DNA of 64,000 nucleotides from Bryobacterales bacterium (lineage in GTDB: Bacteria; Acidobacteriota; Terriglobia; Bryobacterales; Bryobacteraceae), in assembly GCA_020852175.1 (NCBI GenBank), contig JADZBH010000006.1, positions 124,001 to 188,000 of the forward strand. Reading direction: 5' to 3'. This document shows positions 51,311 through 59,982 of this stretch, piece after piece. Position 1 is the first letter of the stretch; every line of letters begins with the position of its first letter. Under the pieces are notes generated by a model. It made no database searches and was not told where the DNA came from. It worked only from the letters and a program-made list of their open reading frames with translations. The position numbers were made by a program, and so were the translations under genes.

Positions 51311-52966
51311 ATGGAGCGCATTGGCCGGTACCAGATCACCGGCGAATTGGGCCGCGGTGGGATGGGCGTCGTGTATCGCGCGCAAGACCCCGCCATCGGC
51401 CGCACGGTCGCGATTAAAACCATCCGGCTCGACACAATCGCCGATCCGGCCGAGTTGCGCCAACTCCGCGACCGTCTGCTTCGCGAGGCGCGCTCGGCGG
51501 GACTGCTCTCCCACCCGTCCATCGTCACCATCTACGACGTCGGCCAGGAATCCAACATGGCCTACATCGCCATGGAGTTCGTGCAGGGCCTCACGCTGGA
51601 ACAACTGGTGCGCGAAAAGGGGCCGCTTTCCGGCTCCCAACTGATTCAGGTGCTGCGCGAAACCGCCGAGGCGCTCGATCACGCCCACGCGCAAGGCATC
51701 ATCCACCGCGACGTGAAGCCGGCCAACATCATGATCTCCGACTCGGGGGCCGTGAAGATCACCGACTTCGGCGTGGCCAAGATCTCCTCGCAGAACATGA
51801 CGCAAGCCGACATGATCCTGGGCACGCCCAGTTTCATGTCGCCGGAACAGATCGAGGGACGCCCCATCGATGGCCGTTCCGACCAGTTCGCGCTCGCCGT
51901 CATCGCGTATGAGCTGCTCACCGGCGAACGCCCCTTCGCCGGCGACACCATTCCCGGACTGCTCTATCAGATCGTGAAGCAGGAGCCCATCTCGCCGCAC
52001 ATGCTGAACGCGACCCTGCGCGAACCCGTATCGCGCGTGCTGGCGCAGGCACTCGACAAGAATCCCGACCATCGCTTCCTCAAGTGCACGGCGTTCGTGC
52101 GCGCCCTTGAATCCGCGCTGAACGAATCCAAGGGTTGGCATGCGATGCCCAAGGGCGCCTCCTCCAGCCAGGAAACCGTCGCCGCGCCCTCGCCCACGGC
52201 CAACGTGGCAGCCGCCCTTCCGCCGCCCCGGCGTTCCCTGCGTGGCGAACCCGACGAACCACCCAAGGCCGCCCGCTGGCCCATCTTCGCCGGTGCTGGC
52301 GGCGTGCTGCTCGCGCTCGCTTCCGGCTATATCTATTACTTGAACCGGCCCTACACACCGGAGCCGCCGGCCCAACCTGCACAGGCCGGAATGCCACCCG
52401 CGCCGTCCAACCCGGCGGGCAAACCGAGCCCCATGGAGCCCGTTCCCTCCGCGCCGCCCGCCTCCGCGGACACGCCTCAGCCTCCGGCGGCCGCACCGGT
52501 GAAGACCGCTCCGCCGAAACCAGGCGGCACCGCGACGCCGGACGATGTGCCCGCCGGTTCCACCATCGTCGACATCATCAGCGAGCCCGGCAACGCCACC
52601 GTATCCATCGACGATGGCAAGCGCTCCTGTGTCACGCCCTGCCCGCAATCGCTGGAAAACGGGCGCCACACGCTCACCTTCTCGCTTCCCGGTTACCGCT
52701 CCACGACGCGCATCGTGAACCTGCCGCAGGAAAGCACCGTGCGCGTCACGCTGATGCGTACGGAGGGCACGCTGGCCATTCGCTCCAACCCGCCCGGAGC
52801 GGCAATCCATATTGACGGCCAAGCCCGCGCCGAACGCACGCCCGCCATGCTCACGCTGCCCGCTGGCCGCCACAAGATCACCCTCAAACGCGACGGGGCG
52901 CCCGACTACGAGGAGTCCATCGAGATCAAGGATCAGGTGATGACGAACATGAACGTGAACTGGTAG
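51311..52966 (+). CDS. Membrane Ser/Thr protein kinase with two C-terminal PEGA domains
   Basis: The 551-residue protein has a PknB-type kinase domain (about 1-280). Visible are the Gly loop L-G-R-G-G-M-G-V-V-Y, V-A-I-K-T (Lys36), the catalytic loop H-R-D-V-K-P-A-N-I-M, D-F-G and G-T-P-S-F-M-S-P-E-Q. A membrane helix (A-G-A-G-G-V-L-L-A-L-A-S-G-Y-I-Y-Y-L, about 315) follows a basic juxtamembrane stretch. A Pro/Ala linker leads to two PEGA repeats outside the membrane (I-I-S-E-P-G-N-A-T-V-S-I and I-R-S-N-P-P-G-A-A-I-H-I), likely sensing or surface-binding. Targets are unknown. The frame is open upstream, but ATG 51311 begins the kinase fold. Confidence 0.93.
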   Translation: MERIGRYQITGELGRGGMGVVYRAQDPAIGRTVAIKTIRLDTIADPAELRQLRDRLLREARSAGLLSHPSIVTIYDVGQESNMAYIAMEFVQGLTLEQLVREKGPLSGSQLIQVLRETAEALDHAHAQGIIHRDVKPANIMISDSGAVKITDFGVAKISSQNMTQADMILGTPSFMSPEQIEGRPIDGRSDQFALAVIAYELLTGERPFAGDTIPGLLYQIVKQEPISPHMLNATLREPVSRVLAQALDKNPDHRFLKCTAFVRALESALNESKGWHAMPKGASSSQETVAAPSPTANVAAALPPPRRSLRGEPDEPPKAARWPIFAGAGGVLLALASGYIYYLNRPYTPEPPAQPAQAGMPPAPSNPAGKPSPMEPVPSAPPASADTPQPPAAAPVKTAPPKPGGTATPDDVPAGSTIVDIISEPGNATVSIDDGKRSCVTPCPQSLENGRHTLTFSLPGYRSTTRIVNLPQESTVRVTLMRTEGTLAIRSNPPGAAIHIDGQARAERTPAMLTLPAGRHKITLKRDGAPDYEESIEIKDQVMTNMNVNW

Positions 52967-52972
52967 CTCCGG

Positions 52973-53545
52973 CTATCCCTCGCAACTGGGGTATTCGCCC
53001 ATCACCGTGTTTCCCGTGTAACGCAGCGTGTCCACCAAACCCGTCTTCGACGTGAAATAGCCGTCGGCCGTGAGACTCTTCACGGCCTTGAAAAAGCGTT
53101 CCTCCATCGCGCCTTGCCCCAGAACGGCCAGGCGGTCCGCCCGCGCGCACAGCGGTTCCAGCAGCGCCACCTGCGCCGCTTCGTCCAGTTCGACGAACCG
53201 TTTGCCGTGCGCCTTGCCGCACTGCGCGTCCAGCCATTGGCAACCCTTCGCCAGCAGTTGTCTCATGCCTGCGTTTACCGCGGCCACGTAGTCCATGTAC
53301 CGTGGCACGCCCGCCGCCACGGCTCCCGGCGTGTCCGTCGCCGGAATGATCAGATCGGCCATGCGCGACAGCAGGGCGTATTCGGCCGCGGTCAGCGTCT
53401 TCGGCCCAGCCGGCATCTGGATCTGCACCAGGGGCGCGCCGTCGTGACCGGCGTGCTGGCCGTACAACTCGTTCGAGGAATAGGGCGTGGCGCACGTGGC
53501 GCCGATCGCCCCCAGAATCTTCAACGTCTCGCGCCGTCCGCTCAT
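52973..53545 (-). CDS. Gluconate 2-dehydrogenase subunit 3 family protein, exported
   Basis: The 190-residue product carries a signal-like N-terminus (G-R-R-E-T-L-K-I-L-G-A-I-G-A-T, Tat-like). It has the subunit 3 core L-S-R-M-A-D-L-I-I-P-A-T-D-T-P-G-A-V-A-A (about 59-78), which is diagnostic. In membrane gluconate dehydrogenases this small subunit guides or stabilises the FAD subunit. Here it overlaps the end of nothing but follows the GMC gene: its partner gene (53542-55107) starts upstream and ends 4 bp inside this start. No cytochrome c subunit is adjacent. Confidence 0.88.
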   Translation of the reverse strand: MSGRRETLKILGAIGATCATPYSSNELYGQHAGHDGAPLVQIQMPAGPKTLTAAEYALLSRMADLIIPATDTPGAVAAGVPRYMDYVAAVNAGMRQLLAKGCQWLDAQCGKAHGKRFVELDEAAQVALLEPLCARADRLAVLGQGAMEERFFKAVKSLTADGYFTSKTGLVDTLRYTGNTVMGEYPSCEG

Positions 53546-55107
53546 GCCAACTCCTTCTTCCGCAGACCTTCGGCGATGTAGGACGCCGTGCGCGCGGCCA
53601 GCGCCATCATCGTGTGTGTCGGATTCTTTTCGCTCGCCGAGGGAAACACGCTGCCGTCCACCACGAACAGGTTCTTCACGTCGTGCGACTGGCACCACTG
53701 GTTCACAACGCTCGTCTTCGCGTCCGCGCCCATGCGCGCTCCGCCCAGTTCGTGGTTGGCCGCCGGCTGCTGGTTCACGTTCAGAATCTCGACGCCCGAC
53801 GCTTCCAGAATGCGGACGCTCCACGCGGTCATGTCCCGGAAGATCTTCCAGTCGTTTTCGCCCCAGTGCAGATGCCTCCGCGCCATGGGCAAGCCGTGAT
53901 CGTCGAGCTTGGTCCAGTCCAAATCGACGTAGCTCTTCTCATTCGGCAGCATTTCGCCGTAAGGCGAAAAGGTGAGAAACGCCGGGTAGCGCTCGCGCAC
54001 GGACTCCTTGAACGCCTTGCCCATGCCCGGCAGGTTGCGCGCCCAGCCCACCGCGCGGTGGTTCTGATAGTTGAACTGCACCCCGAAGCTGCGCGCATAA
54101 TCGCGTTGGCGCGCGTGCATGAAAGACGGCACATAAGCGTGATCCAGAAAGCCTTCGTCGTTCACGCCGCCCTTGCCAATGAACTCCTTCAGGAAACACT
54201 GCACGCCGCCGGTGAAGTGCGGAATGAAGTGTTTCCCCAGATGGCCGCTCGAATTGCCGAGCCCGTCCGGATACAGCCGCGACTTGGACATCAGCAGCAG
54301 CGCCACGCTTTGCACACAGGCGCAACTCACCACCACCACCCGCCCGCGCACTACGCTTTCGGCCTTCGTCTCACGGTTCAGATAGGTCACGCCCGTCACG
54401 CGGTTCTCGTTGCTCACGTTCACCGCGCGCGCGATCGAGTTGTGAAAAATGGCGAGTTTGCCGGTCTTCAACGCCGGGCGCAAATGCACATCGGCCGAGT
54501 TGTACTTGGCCACCACGTCGCATCCGGCCATGCAGTTGCCGCAGAAGTGGCACGCCGGACGCCCGCCGCGCGCCCGCGACAGCGTCGCCTTGCGCACGTG
54601 AATCACCTTCACGCCCAGCTTCGCCGCTCCCCGCTTCACGGCCAGGTCCGTGCACTTCATCGGAACCGGCGGTTGAAAGATTCCGTCGGGCAGGTCCGCC
54701 AGTCCGTCGAGGTTTCCGCACACTCCCACCTCGCGCTCGATTTTTTCATACCAGGGCGCCATGTCGGCGTAGTGCAGCGGCCAGTTCTCGCCCGCGCCGT
54801 CGTGAGCGCGTCCCTGAAAATCACGTTCGGAAAGGCGCCACGCCACGGCGTTCCAGGTAAGGCTCTTGCCCCCGACGCCGCGCGCTCGCTCGCTTTGAAA
54901 CCCCTGCTTTCCGGGCTTCATCGTGGGGATGTGCCGGTTGGGAAATTGAAACGGCATGGCGTGCGTATTGAAATCGGTGCGCGTGTTGATGGGAGGCCCG
55001 CCTTCCAACACCGCCACGTTCACGCCCATTCCGGCCAGATGCGCGGCCAGGGTGCCGCCCGATGCTCCCGAGCCCACCACCACCACATCGAAAATTGTGT
55101 CTGCCAT
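53542..55107 (-). CDS. GMC-family FAD-dependent oxidoreductase
   Basis: The 521-residue protein begins with the FAD-binding motif V-V-V-G-S-G-A-S-G-G-T-L-A-A (about 9-22), and V-L-E-G-G ends strand 2. G-V-G-G-K-S-L-T-W-N-A-V-A-W-R is the usual FAD-covering loop. The C-terminal G-G-A-R-M-G and N-L-F-V-V-D-G-S-V-F-P complete the fold, with His in T-H-T-M-M-A. Such enzymes oxidise alcohols or sugars. Its stop overlaps the next gene (subunit 3 family) by 4 bp, so the two form a gluconate-dehydrogenase-like pair. It has no export signal of its own and could travel with its Tat-marked partner. Confidence 0.92.
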   Translation of the reverse strand: MADTIFDVVVVGSGASGGTLAAHLAGMGVNVAVLEGGPPINTRTDFNTHAMPFQFPNRHIPTMKPGKQGFQSERARGVGGKSLTWNAVAWRLSERDFQGRAHDGAGENWPLHYADMAPWYEKIEREVGVCGNLDGLADLPDGIFQPPVPMKCTDLAVKRGAAKLGVKVIHVRKATLSRARGGRPACHFCGNCMAGCDVVAKYNSADVHLRPALKTGKLAIFHNSIARAVNVSNENRVTGVTYLNRETKAESVVRGRVVVVSCACVQSVALLLMSKSRLYPDGLGNSSGHLGKHFIPHFTGGVQCFLKEFIGKGGVNDEGFLDHAYVPSFMHARQRDYARSFGVQFNYQNHRAVGWARNLPGMGKAFKESVRERYPAFLTFSPYGEMLPNEKSYVDLDWTKLDDHGLPMARRHLHWGENDWKIFRDMTAWSVRILEASGVEILNVNQQPAANHELGGARMGADAKTSVVNQWCQSHDVKNLFVVDGSVFPSASEKNPTHTMMALAARTASYIAEGLRKKELA

Positions 55108-55113
55108 GCCCAG

Positions 55114-57171
55114 TCAATACCGCAGCAGCCGTTTCACCTCACGGACAATATCAGCCGCCTGCGGCAGCGTTTCCGCCTCCAGGCCGGGATTATATCCAAC
55201 CCATGTATCCAGGGCGGCCAGGCGGCCAACCGGCGCGTCCAACTCCGTGAACAGTTCGTCTGAAACGCGCGCGGCGATCTCGGCGCCGAAACCGTGCGTC
55301 AACGTGTCCTCATGCACCACCAGCAGCCGCGAGGTCTTGCGCACGCTCCCCAGCACCGTTTCCCAATCCACCGGCGCCAGAGAGCGCAGGTCAATCACCT
55401 CCAGACTCGCCGCCGGCTGCCGCCGTTCAATCTCCGCCGCGGCCGTAAGGGCGCGGTTCACCAGGGCGCCGTAAGTCACCACCGTCAGACTTGTACCCGT
55501 TTTCGCCACGCGCGCCTTGCCGAACGGAATGCAATATTCCGCACCTGGATGCGGCGAGCGGTTGTAGGCCTCGCGGTACAGCTTCTTGTGTTCGAGAAAC
55601 AGCACGGGATCGTCGCACCGGATGGCCGTGCGCAACAGTCCGCAGGCATCCAGCGCGTTCGACGGCATGGCCACGCGCAGGCCGGGGATGTGCGTGAACA
55701 ATACTTCGCCGCACTGGCTGTGATAGATGGCTCCGCCCGTCAGATACCCGCCAATCGGCACGCGCACCACGACCGGGCAGGACCAGCCGTTGGCGCTGCG
55801 CCAGCGCATGGCCGCCAGTTCGTTGCGAATCTGCATCATCGCGGGCCAGATGTAGTCGAAGAACTGGATTTCCACCACGGGTTTCATCCCGCGCACGGCC
55901 ATGCCGATGGCCCGCCCAACGATGGCCGCCTCGGCGATGGGCGTGTTGAATACGCGCGCCAAACCAAACGCGCGCTGCAAGCCCTGTGTCGCCTTGAACA
56001 CCCCGCCTTTGCCTTTCACCAGCGGCAGGTTCTCCTCGCGGCTGCAATCGGCCACGTCTTCGCCGAATACAACCACATGCGGGTTCCGCGCCATCTCTTC
56101 GTGGATAACCCGGTTGACCGTATCCACCATCGTCCGCGGCTCGCCCGCGAACCTCGGCTGTGTCGCGAAGGCGCGGCCCGCGGCATCCACGCGATCCGAA
56201 TAAAGCCACTCCATCGCGCTGCCCGCGGCGGGCGCTTCGGCGCGCAGCGCCCTGTCAGCCGCCGCTTCAATCTCCCGCTCGGCCTCGAAGGCGATTCGCT
56301 GCATGGCCGCCCGGTCCAGATGGCCTTCATTCATTAGCCACTGCGGGAAGCGCAGCAAGGGATCGCGCGCCGCCTCGGCCTCGCGCTCGGCCCGGGTCTT
56401 GTAGAGTGTCTCGTCGTCGCTGAGCGAATGCGAATAGGGCCGCGTACAGAGGGCGTGCACCAGGGCCGGCCCCTTGCCGGCGCGGCACCATTCCATCGCG
56501 CGCGTCATGGCCTCATGACTGGCCGCGACGTCGGCGCCGTCGCATTCCACGCGCAGCAGGCCTGGAAAGCCCGCCACCAGCGCCGATACATTTCCTCCGG
56601 CCGTCTGCTTCTCCACCGGCACCGAGATGGCGTAGCCGTTATCCTCCACGAGAAACACCACGGCCAGCCGCTCCAGACAGGCCGCGTTCATCGCTTCCCA
56701 AAATTCGCCCTCGCTCGTGGCGCCTTCGCCCGAGCACACCAGCGTCACCTCGCCCGCTTCCGGCGCCAGCATCCGCGAGGCATGCGCGCATCCCACCGCC
56801 TGTAAATACTGCGTGCCCGTGGGCGAACTCGCACTCACGATGCGGAGGGCGGGCGAACTCCAGTGCGAAGGCATCTGGCGCCCGCCGCTGGCCGGGTCGT
56901 TCCCCGCACCTACCGCCTGCAACATCATCGCTTCCGCCGTGACGCCCAGCATCAGGCACAAGGCGCGGTCGCGGTAATACGGGAACACCCAATCCACGCC
57001 CGGCCGTAGCGCCAGCCCGGCAGCCACGCCGGCGGCTTCGTGCCCGGCGCCGGAAATCTGGAAGTAGATCCGGTTCTGCCGCTTCAGCAGTATTTCGCGG
57101 TCGTCCAGCCCGCGCGACAGCAGCATGGCGCGATACGCGGCCAGAAGCCGTTCGCGCGAAAGGCCGTTCAC
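55114..57171 (-). CDS. Fused E1 alpha-beta subunit of a 2-oxoacid dehydrogenase
   Basis: The 685-residue protein joins an E1 alpha domain (about 1-310) to an E1 beta domain (about 340-685). The alpha part has the ThDP/Mg motif [11 protein letters not shown] and E-D-N-G-Y-A-I-S. The beta part has [19 protein letters not shown] and V-V-E-I-Q-F-F-D-Y. It resembles branched-chain 2-oxoacid or acetoin dehydrogenases. No E2 or E3 gene lies in the window, so partners must be elsewhere. The start is GTG overlapping the SufU stop by 4 bp. Confidence 0.92.
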   Translation of the reverse strand: MNGLSRERLLAAYRAMLLSRGLDDREILLKRQNRIYFQISGAGHEAAGVAAGLALRPGVDWVFPYYRDRALCLMLGVTAEAMMLQAVGAGNDPASGGRQMPSHWSSPALRIVSASSPTGTQYLQAVGCAHASRMLAPEAGEVTLVCSGEGATSEGEFWEAMNAACLERLAVVFLVEDNGYAISVPVEKQTAGGNVSALVAGFPGLLRVECDGADVAASHEAMTRAMEWCRAGKGPALVHALCTRPYSHSLSDDETLYKTRAEREAEAARDPLLRFPQWLMNEGHLDRAAMQRIAFEAEREIEAAADRALRAEAPAAGSAMEWLYSDRVDAAGRAFATQPRFAGEPRTMVDTVNRVIHEEMARNPHVVVFGEDVADCSREENLPLVKGKGGVFKATQGLQRAFGLARVFNTPIAEAAIVGRAIGMAVRGMKPVVEIQFFDYIWPAMMQIRNELAAMRWRSANGWSCPVVVRVPIGGYLTGGAIYHSQCGEVLFTHIPGLRVAMPSNALDACGLLRTAIRCDDPVLFLEHKKLYREAYNRSPHPGAEYCIPFGKARVAKTGTSLTVVTYGALVNRALTAAAEIERRQPAASLEVIDLRSLAPVDWETVLGSVRKTSRLLVVHEDTLTHGFGAEIAARVSDELFTELDAPVGRLAALDTWVGYNPGLEAETLPQAADIVREVKRLLRY

Positions 57172-57521
57172 GCCCGCCTCGCCAGTTCACGAGCGGCGTC
57201 CACGCACAACACGGCGGCATGCTTCGATTCGGGAATCAATCCTCCCAGCGCGTCTTCAATCTCGGCCGTCCGCAGCGCCGCCGCTTCGGCCGCCCGGCGT
57301 CCCATCAGCCATTCGGTCAGCACGCTGCCCGCCGCTATGGATGCCGTGCACCCGCGCACTTGAAAGCGCACCTCGGCCACCACGCCCGCTTCGATGCGCG
57401 CCGTCAGCCGCAACCGGTCGCCGCACGCCGGATTCTCCACATCCACGCGCACCGAAGCCCCGTCGAGTTCGCCCGCGTTGCGCGGGTTTTGAAAATGGTC
57501 CAGCAGCTTTTCGCTATGCAT
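57168..57521 (-). CDS. SufU-like iron-sulfur cluster scaffold/zinc-dependent sulfurtransferase
   Basis: The 117-residue protein starts [16 protein letters not shown], typical of IscU/SufU. It carries three ligand cysteines in E-N-P-A-C-G-D (with the conserved Asp), V-R-G-C-T-A-S and A-V-L-C-V-D-A. A SufU-type insertion before the last Cys is short. It is cytosolic and would assemble or deliver clusters. AGGTGG precedes ATG 57521. It is coupled by a 4-bp overlap to the fused E1 gene and divergent from a radical SAM gene. No sufBCDS genes are nearby. Confidence 0.88.
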   Translation of the reverse strand: MHSEKLLDHFQNPRNAGELDGASVRVDVENPACGDRLRLTARIEAGVVAEVRFQVRGCTASIAAGSVLTEWLMGRRAAEAAALRTAEIEDALGGLIPESKHAAVLCVDAARELARRA

Positions 57522-57535
57522 CACCACCTGTGCAT

Positions 57536-57542
57536 TATTATG
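57536..57542. promoter_or_regulatory. Overlapping face-to-face -10 elements between sufU-like and radical SAM genes
   Basis: In the 38-bp divergent gap, TATTAT (57536-57541) is a five-of-six -10 for the + strand. The complement of 57537-57542, CATAAT, is a five-of-six -10 for the - strand. They share five bases, so polymerase could serve only one gene at a time. Neither has a strong -35. Confidence 0.45.
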
Positions 57543-57559
57543 GAGGTTCAAACGGAAGC

Positions 57560-58726
57560 ATGGCAGGCGCGACCTATTTCCGCATTCTCACCGAACGCGT
57601 CCGTAAACCCGCGTTCAACGCGCTGTTCCTGTTCGTCACCTCGCGTTGCAACTCGCTGTGCCGCACCTGCTTCTACTTCGACAAGCTGAACAGCCGCGAC
57701 GATCTTTCCTTCGATGAAATCCGCCAACTGTCGGCAACCCTCCCTCCGTTCCATAAACTATGGCTGAGCGGCGGCGAACCCACGCTGCGCGAGGAGTTGG
57801 GCGACATCATGCTCTTGTTCGCGCGCCACAACGGCGTGCGCAACGTGAACCTGCCCACCAACGGGCTCGCTCCTGAAAAGCTGTTCCGCGCGCTCGACAC
57901 CGTGCTCGCCGGGACGGATGACAACGTGGCCATCGACGTGAACTTCTCGCTCGACGGCCTGGCGAACACGCACGATGCCATTCGAGGCGTGCCGCACAAC
58001 TTTCAGCGCACGCTGGAGGCTCTGCGCGAGGCCGAGTCGCGCTACGGCTCCGTTCGCCGCGTCCGCCGCAACGTCGTCAGCGTGATCACCAGCGAGAACT
58101 ACCGGGAACTCGTGGAGCTTGGCTTGCGCCTGGCCGAATCGGCGAACGCCACCGGGCATTATTTCGAGGTTGTGCGAGGCACGACGCCCGACCCCGGCGT
58201 GAAGCGGCTCACGCGCGAGGCGCTCGCTGGCCTGCACCGCCGTCTGTTGCCCCTCCATCGCCACTACGCGCGCCGCCTGTTCGCGCACCTGCCGGCTGGC
58301 GCGCGCCAGATCGCCACCGCCTATTACCTCGGCAACCTGCGCCTCCACTTCGACGTGCAAGAGCGCAACTTCGACGCGCCCACGCGCTGGCCCATGCGTT
58401 GCACCGCCGGGCAAACCACTCTCGTCGTCGATCACAACGGCGGCTTCCGAGCCTGCGAGTTGCGCGGCGTCACGGGCAGTCTGCGGGCGCATGGCATGAA
58501 CGCCGCCAGCGCACTGGAGTCGCCCGAAATGCGCGAGGAAACGGCGGCAATCGTCCGCGACGCCTGCTGGTGCACACACTCCTGCTTCATTCACGAAAGC
58601 GCCAAGTTCAGCCCGCGCGTGCAGCTTTTCGAGATCCCCTGGGCCTGGTGGAAGCAAAACGCCGAGCGCCTGCCGGAAGCGCCCGCCGGCGAACTGGACC
58701 GCTTCCGCAACCTCGAACTCGCATGA
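57560..58726 (+). CDS. Radical SAM protein with C-terminal cysteine-rich (SPASM-like) region
   Basis: The 388-residue protein has the radical SAM cluster motif in S-R-C-N-S-L-C-R-T-C-F-Y-F (CxxxCxxC, about 30-37). S-G-G-E-P-T-L-R (SAM binding) and N-F-S-L-D-G-L follow. The last 110 residues contain M-R-C-T-A-G, R-A-C-E-L-R-G and D-A-C-W-C-T-H-S-C-F, enough Cys for an auxiliary cluster as in SPASM or twitch proteins. The substrate is unknown; no small peptide precursor is visible nearby. The ATG follows an A-rich stretch with GGAAG. It is coupled downstream to a NUDIX gene by ATGA and divergent from a SufU-like scaffold. Confidence 0.88.
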   Translation: MAGATYFRILTERVRKPAFNALFLFVTSRCNSLCRTCFYFDKLNSRDDLSFDEIRQLSATLPPFHKLWLSGGEPTLREELGDIMLLFARHNGVRNVNLPTNGLAPEKLFRALDTVLAGTDDNVAIDVNFSLDGLANTHDAIRGVPHNFQRTLEALREAESRYGSVRRVRRNVVSVITSENYRELVELGLRLAESANATGHYFEVVRGTTPDPGVKRLTREALAGLHRRLLPLHRHYARRLFAHLPAGARQIATAYYLGNLRLHFDVQERNFDAPTRWPMRCTAGQTTLVVDHNGGFRACELRGVTGSLRAHGMNAASALESPEMREETAAIVRDACWCTHSCFIHESAKFSPRVQLFEIPWAWWKQNAERLPEAPAGELDRFRNLELA

Positions 58727-59142
58727 GCGGCCCGTCTCCCGCAATCCTCGTCGTCGCCGCCGTTATCCGGCGTGACGGCCGGTTCCTGATCGGCCAACGC
58801 AAGCGGGGCGGCTGGGGCGAATTGAAGTGGGAGTTTCCCGGCGGCAAGGTGGAGGCGGGCGAGCCGCCGCGCGAGGCCGCCGTGCGCGAGTTGCGCGAGG
58901 AGTTGGGCATCGAAGCCGTAACGGGCCCCGAATTGGCGCGGCACGCCTTTCAATATCCAGGCCGTCCGGCCATTGAGCTTCTCTTCTACCTGGTGACGGA
59001 GTTCACGGGCGCACCGGTCAACCTTGAATTCGAAGCGATCGCCTGGGCGCGCCCCAGCGAACTGCCCGGCTACGATTTTCTGGAAGGCGACCTCGACTTC
59101 GTCGCCCGGCTCGCACAAGGCGAGTTCAACGAGCCAGATTGA
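58723..59142 (+). CDS. MutT-type NUDIX hydrolase
   Basis: The 139-residue protein has a complete NUDIX box: G-G-K-V-E-A-G-E-P-P (about 41-50) followed by R-E-L-R-E-E-L-G-I, which fits Gx5Ex7REUXEEXGU. A W-E-F-P before it and the early I-G-Q-R-K-R-G-G resemble 8-oxo-dGTP diphosphatases (MutT). It could clean oxidised nucleotides or another nucleoside diphosphate. The ATG overlaps the radical SAM stop. The 3' end overlaps the convergent gene by 17 bp. Confidence 0.92.
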   Translation: MSGPSPAILVVAAVIRRDGRFLIGQRKRGGWGELKWEFPGGKVEAGEPPREAAVRELREELGIEAVTGPELARHAFQYPGRPAIELLFYLVTEFTGAPVNLEFEAIAWARPSELPGYDFLEGDLDFVARLAQGEFNEPD

Positions 59143-59929
59143 ATTCGAGCCCTCGCTCTTCATTCAACTGCCGGCTCAGTCCGGTATCCACCAACTCCAC
59201 CGACGCCCGGTTGTGCACATGCTTCGGCGTGATGTAGTGGAAAGTCCCCTCTTCCAACCAGAACGCCAGCGCCGTGTACACCTCGCCCGAACGCATGGCC
59301 ACCAGGTACACCGTTGGCTTTCCGTCCGCGTTCGAGGGCGGGCGCATGGACTCGTGCAGGGGCCGCCCCTCCTCGTTCCGCGCCACAGGAGCCGTGTAGG
59401 TGGTCAGCGTCTCCGGCGTGTTGGGACCCACCTCGGTCACCGACGGCGTCGCACGCTCCGGCGCATAGCTGTTGTTGATGAACACCGAAGGGGCCGGGGC
59501 GTTGACCACGGTGATGTTCGGCGCCGGCGTCTGATAGGTGGCGCCGTAGCCGCCGACGAACACCGGGTACGGAACGATGCCGCCGCGCCAGGGTTGCCTG
59601 TGATACGCGCCCACCGCCCAATCGGAGCCGGTGACTGTCGCGCCCAGACGCTGGCCGAACGAGGTGTTCGGACTGAACACGGGATTCACGACGCCGAACA
59701 TCTGCGGAACGCCCGACGGATTCACCACGCTGCCGAAGCCCGCGCCGGGCCCCAACCCGGGACCGCCGCCTGGCATGGAAGGCCGTGACGGAGGGAAGTG
59801 GATACGGCCCGCCTGCGCGCCGCCGCCATGGCCATGCCCGCCCGCGCCGCCGCCCATGCCGGGACGCAACTGTCCAAAGGCGCCCACCGCCATCAACAAC
59901 CCAACAGCCACTCCGGAACGCTTCACCAT
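59126..59929 (-). CDS. Exported Gly/His-rich protein of unknown function
   Basis: After a signal peptide (G-V-A-V-G-L-L-M-A-V-G-A-F-G-Q) the 267-residue product has a Gly/His stretch (G-G-A-G-G-H-G-H-G-G-G) and a Pro/Gly-rich region to about residue 75. A middle part rich in Asn, Pro and Val follows. The more ordered end has V-Y-L-V-A-M-R-S-G-E-V-Y-T-A-L-A-F-W and T-P-K-H-V-H-N-R-A-S-V. That end resembles small beta-strand domains seen in acidobacterial exported proteins. I do not know its function. Confidence 0.7.
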   Translation of the reverse strand: MVKRSGVAVGLLMAVGAFGQLRPGMGGGAGGHGHGGGAQAGRIHFPPSRPSMPGGGPGLGPGAGFGSVVNPSGVPQMFGVVNPVFSPNTSFGQRLGATVTGSDWAVGAYHRQPWRGGIVPYPVFVGGYGATYQTPAPNITVVNAPAPSVFINNSYAPERATPSVTEVGPNTPETLTTYTAPVARNEEGRPLHESMRPPSNADGKPTVYLVAMRSGEVYTALAFWLEEGTFHYITPKHVHNRASVELVDTGLSRQLNEERGLEFNLAR

Positions 59930-59982
59930 TGCAGGTTACTCCCGTGTTGGATTAGACGCAATGGACCGTTGGCCGGTTGCAG

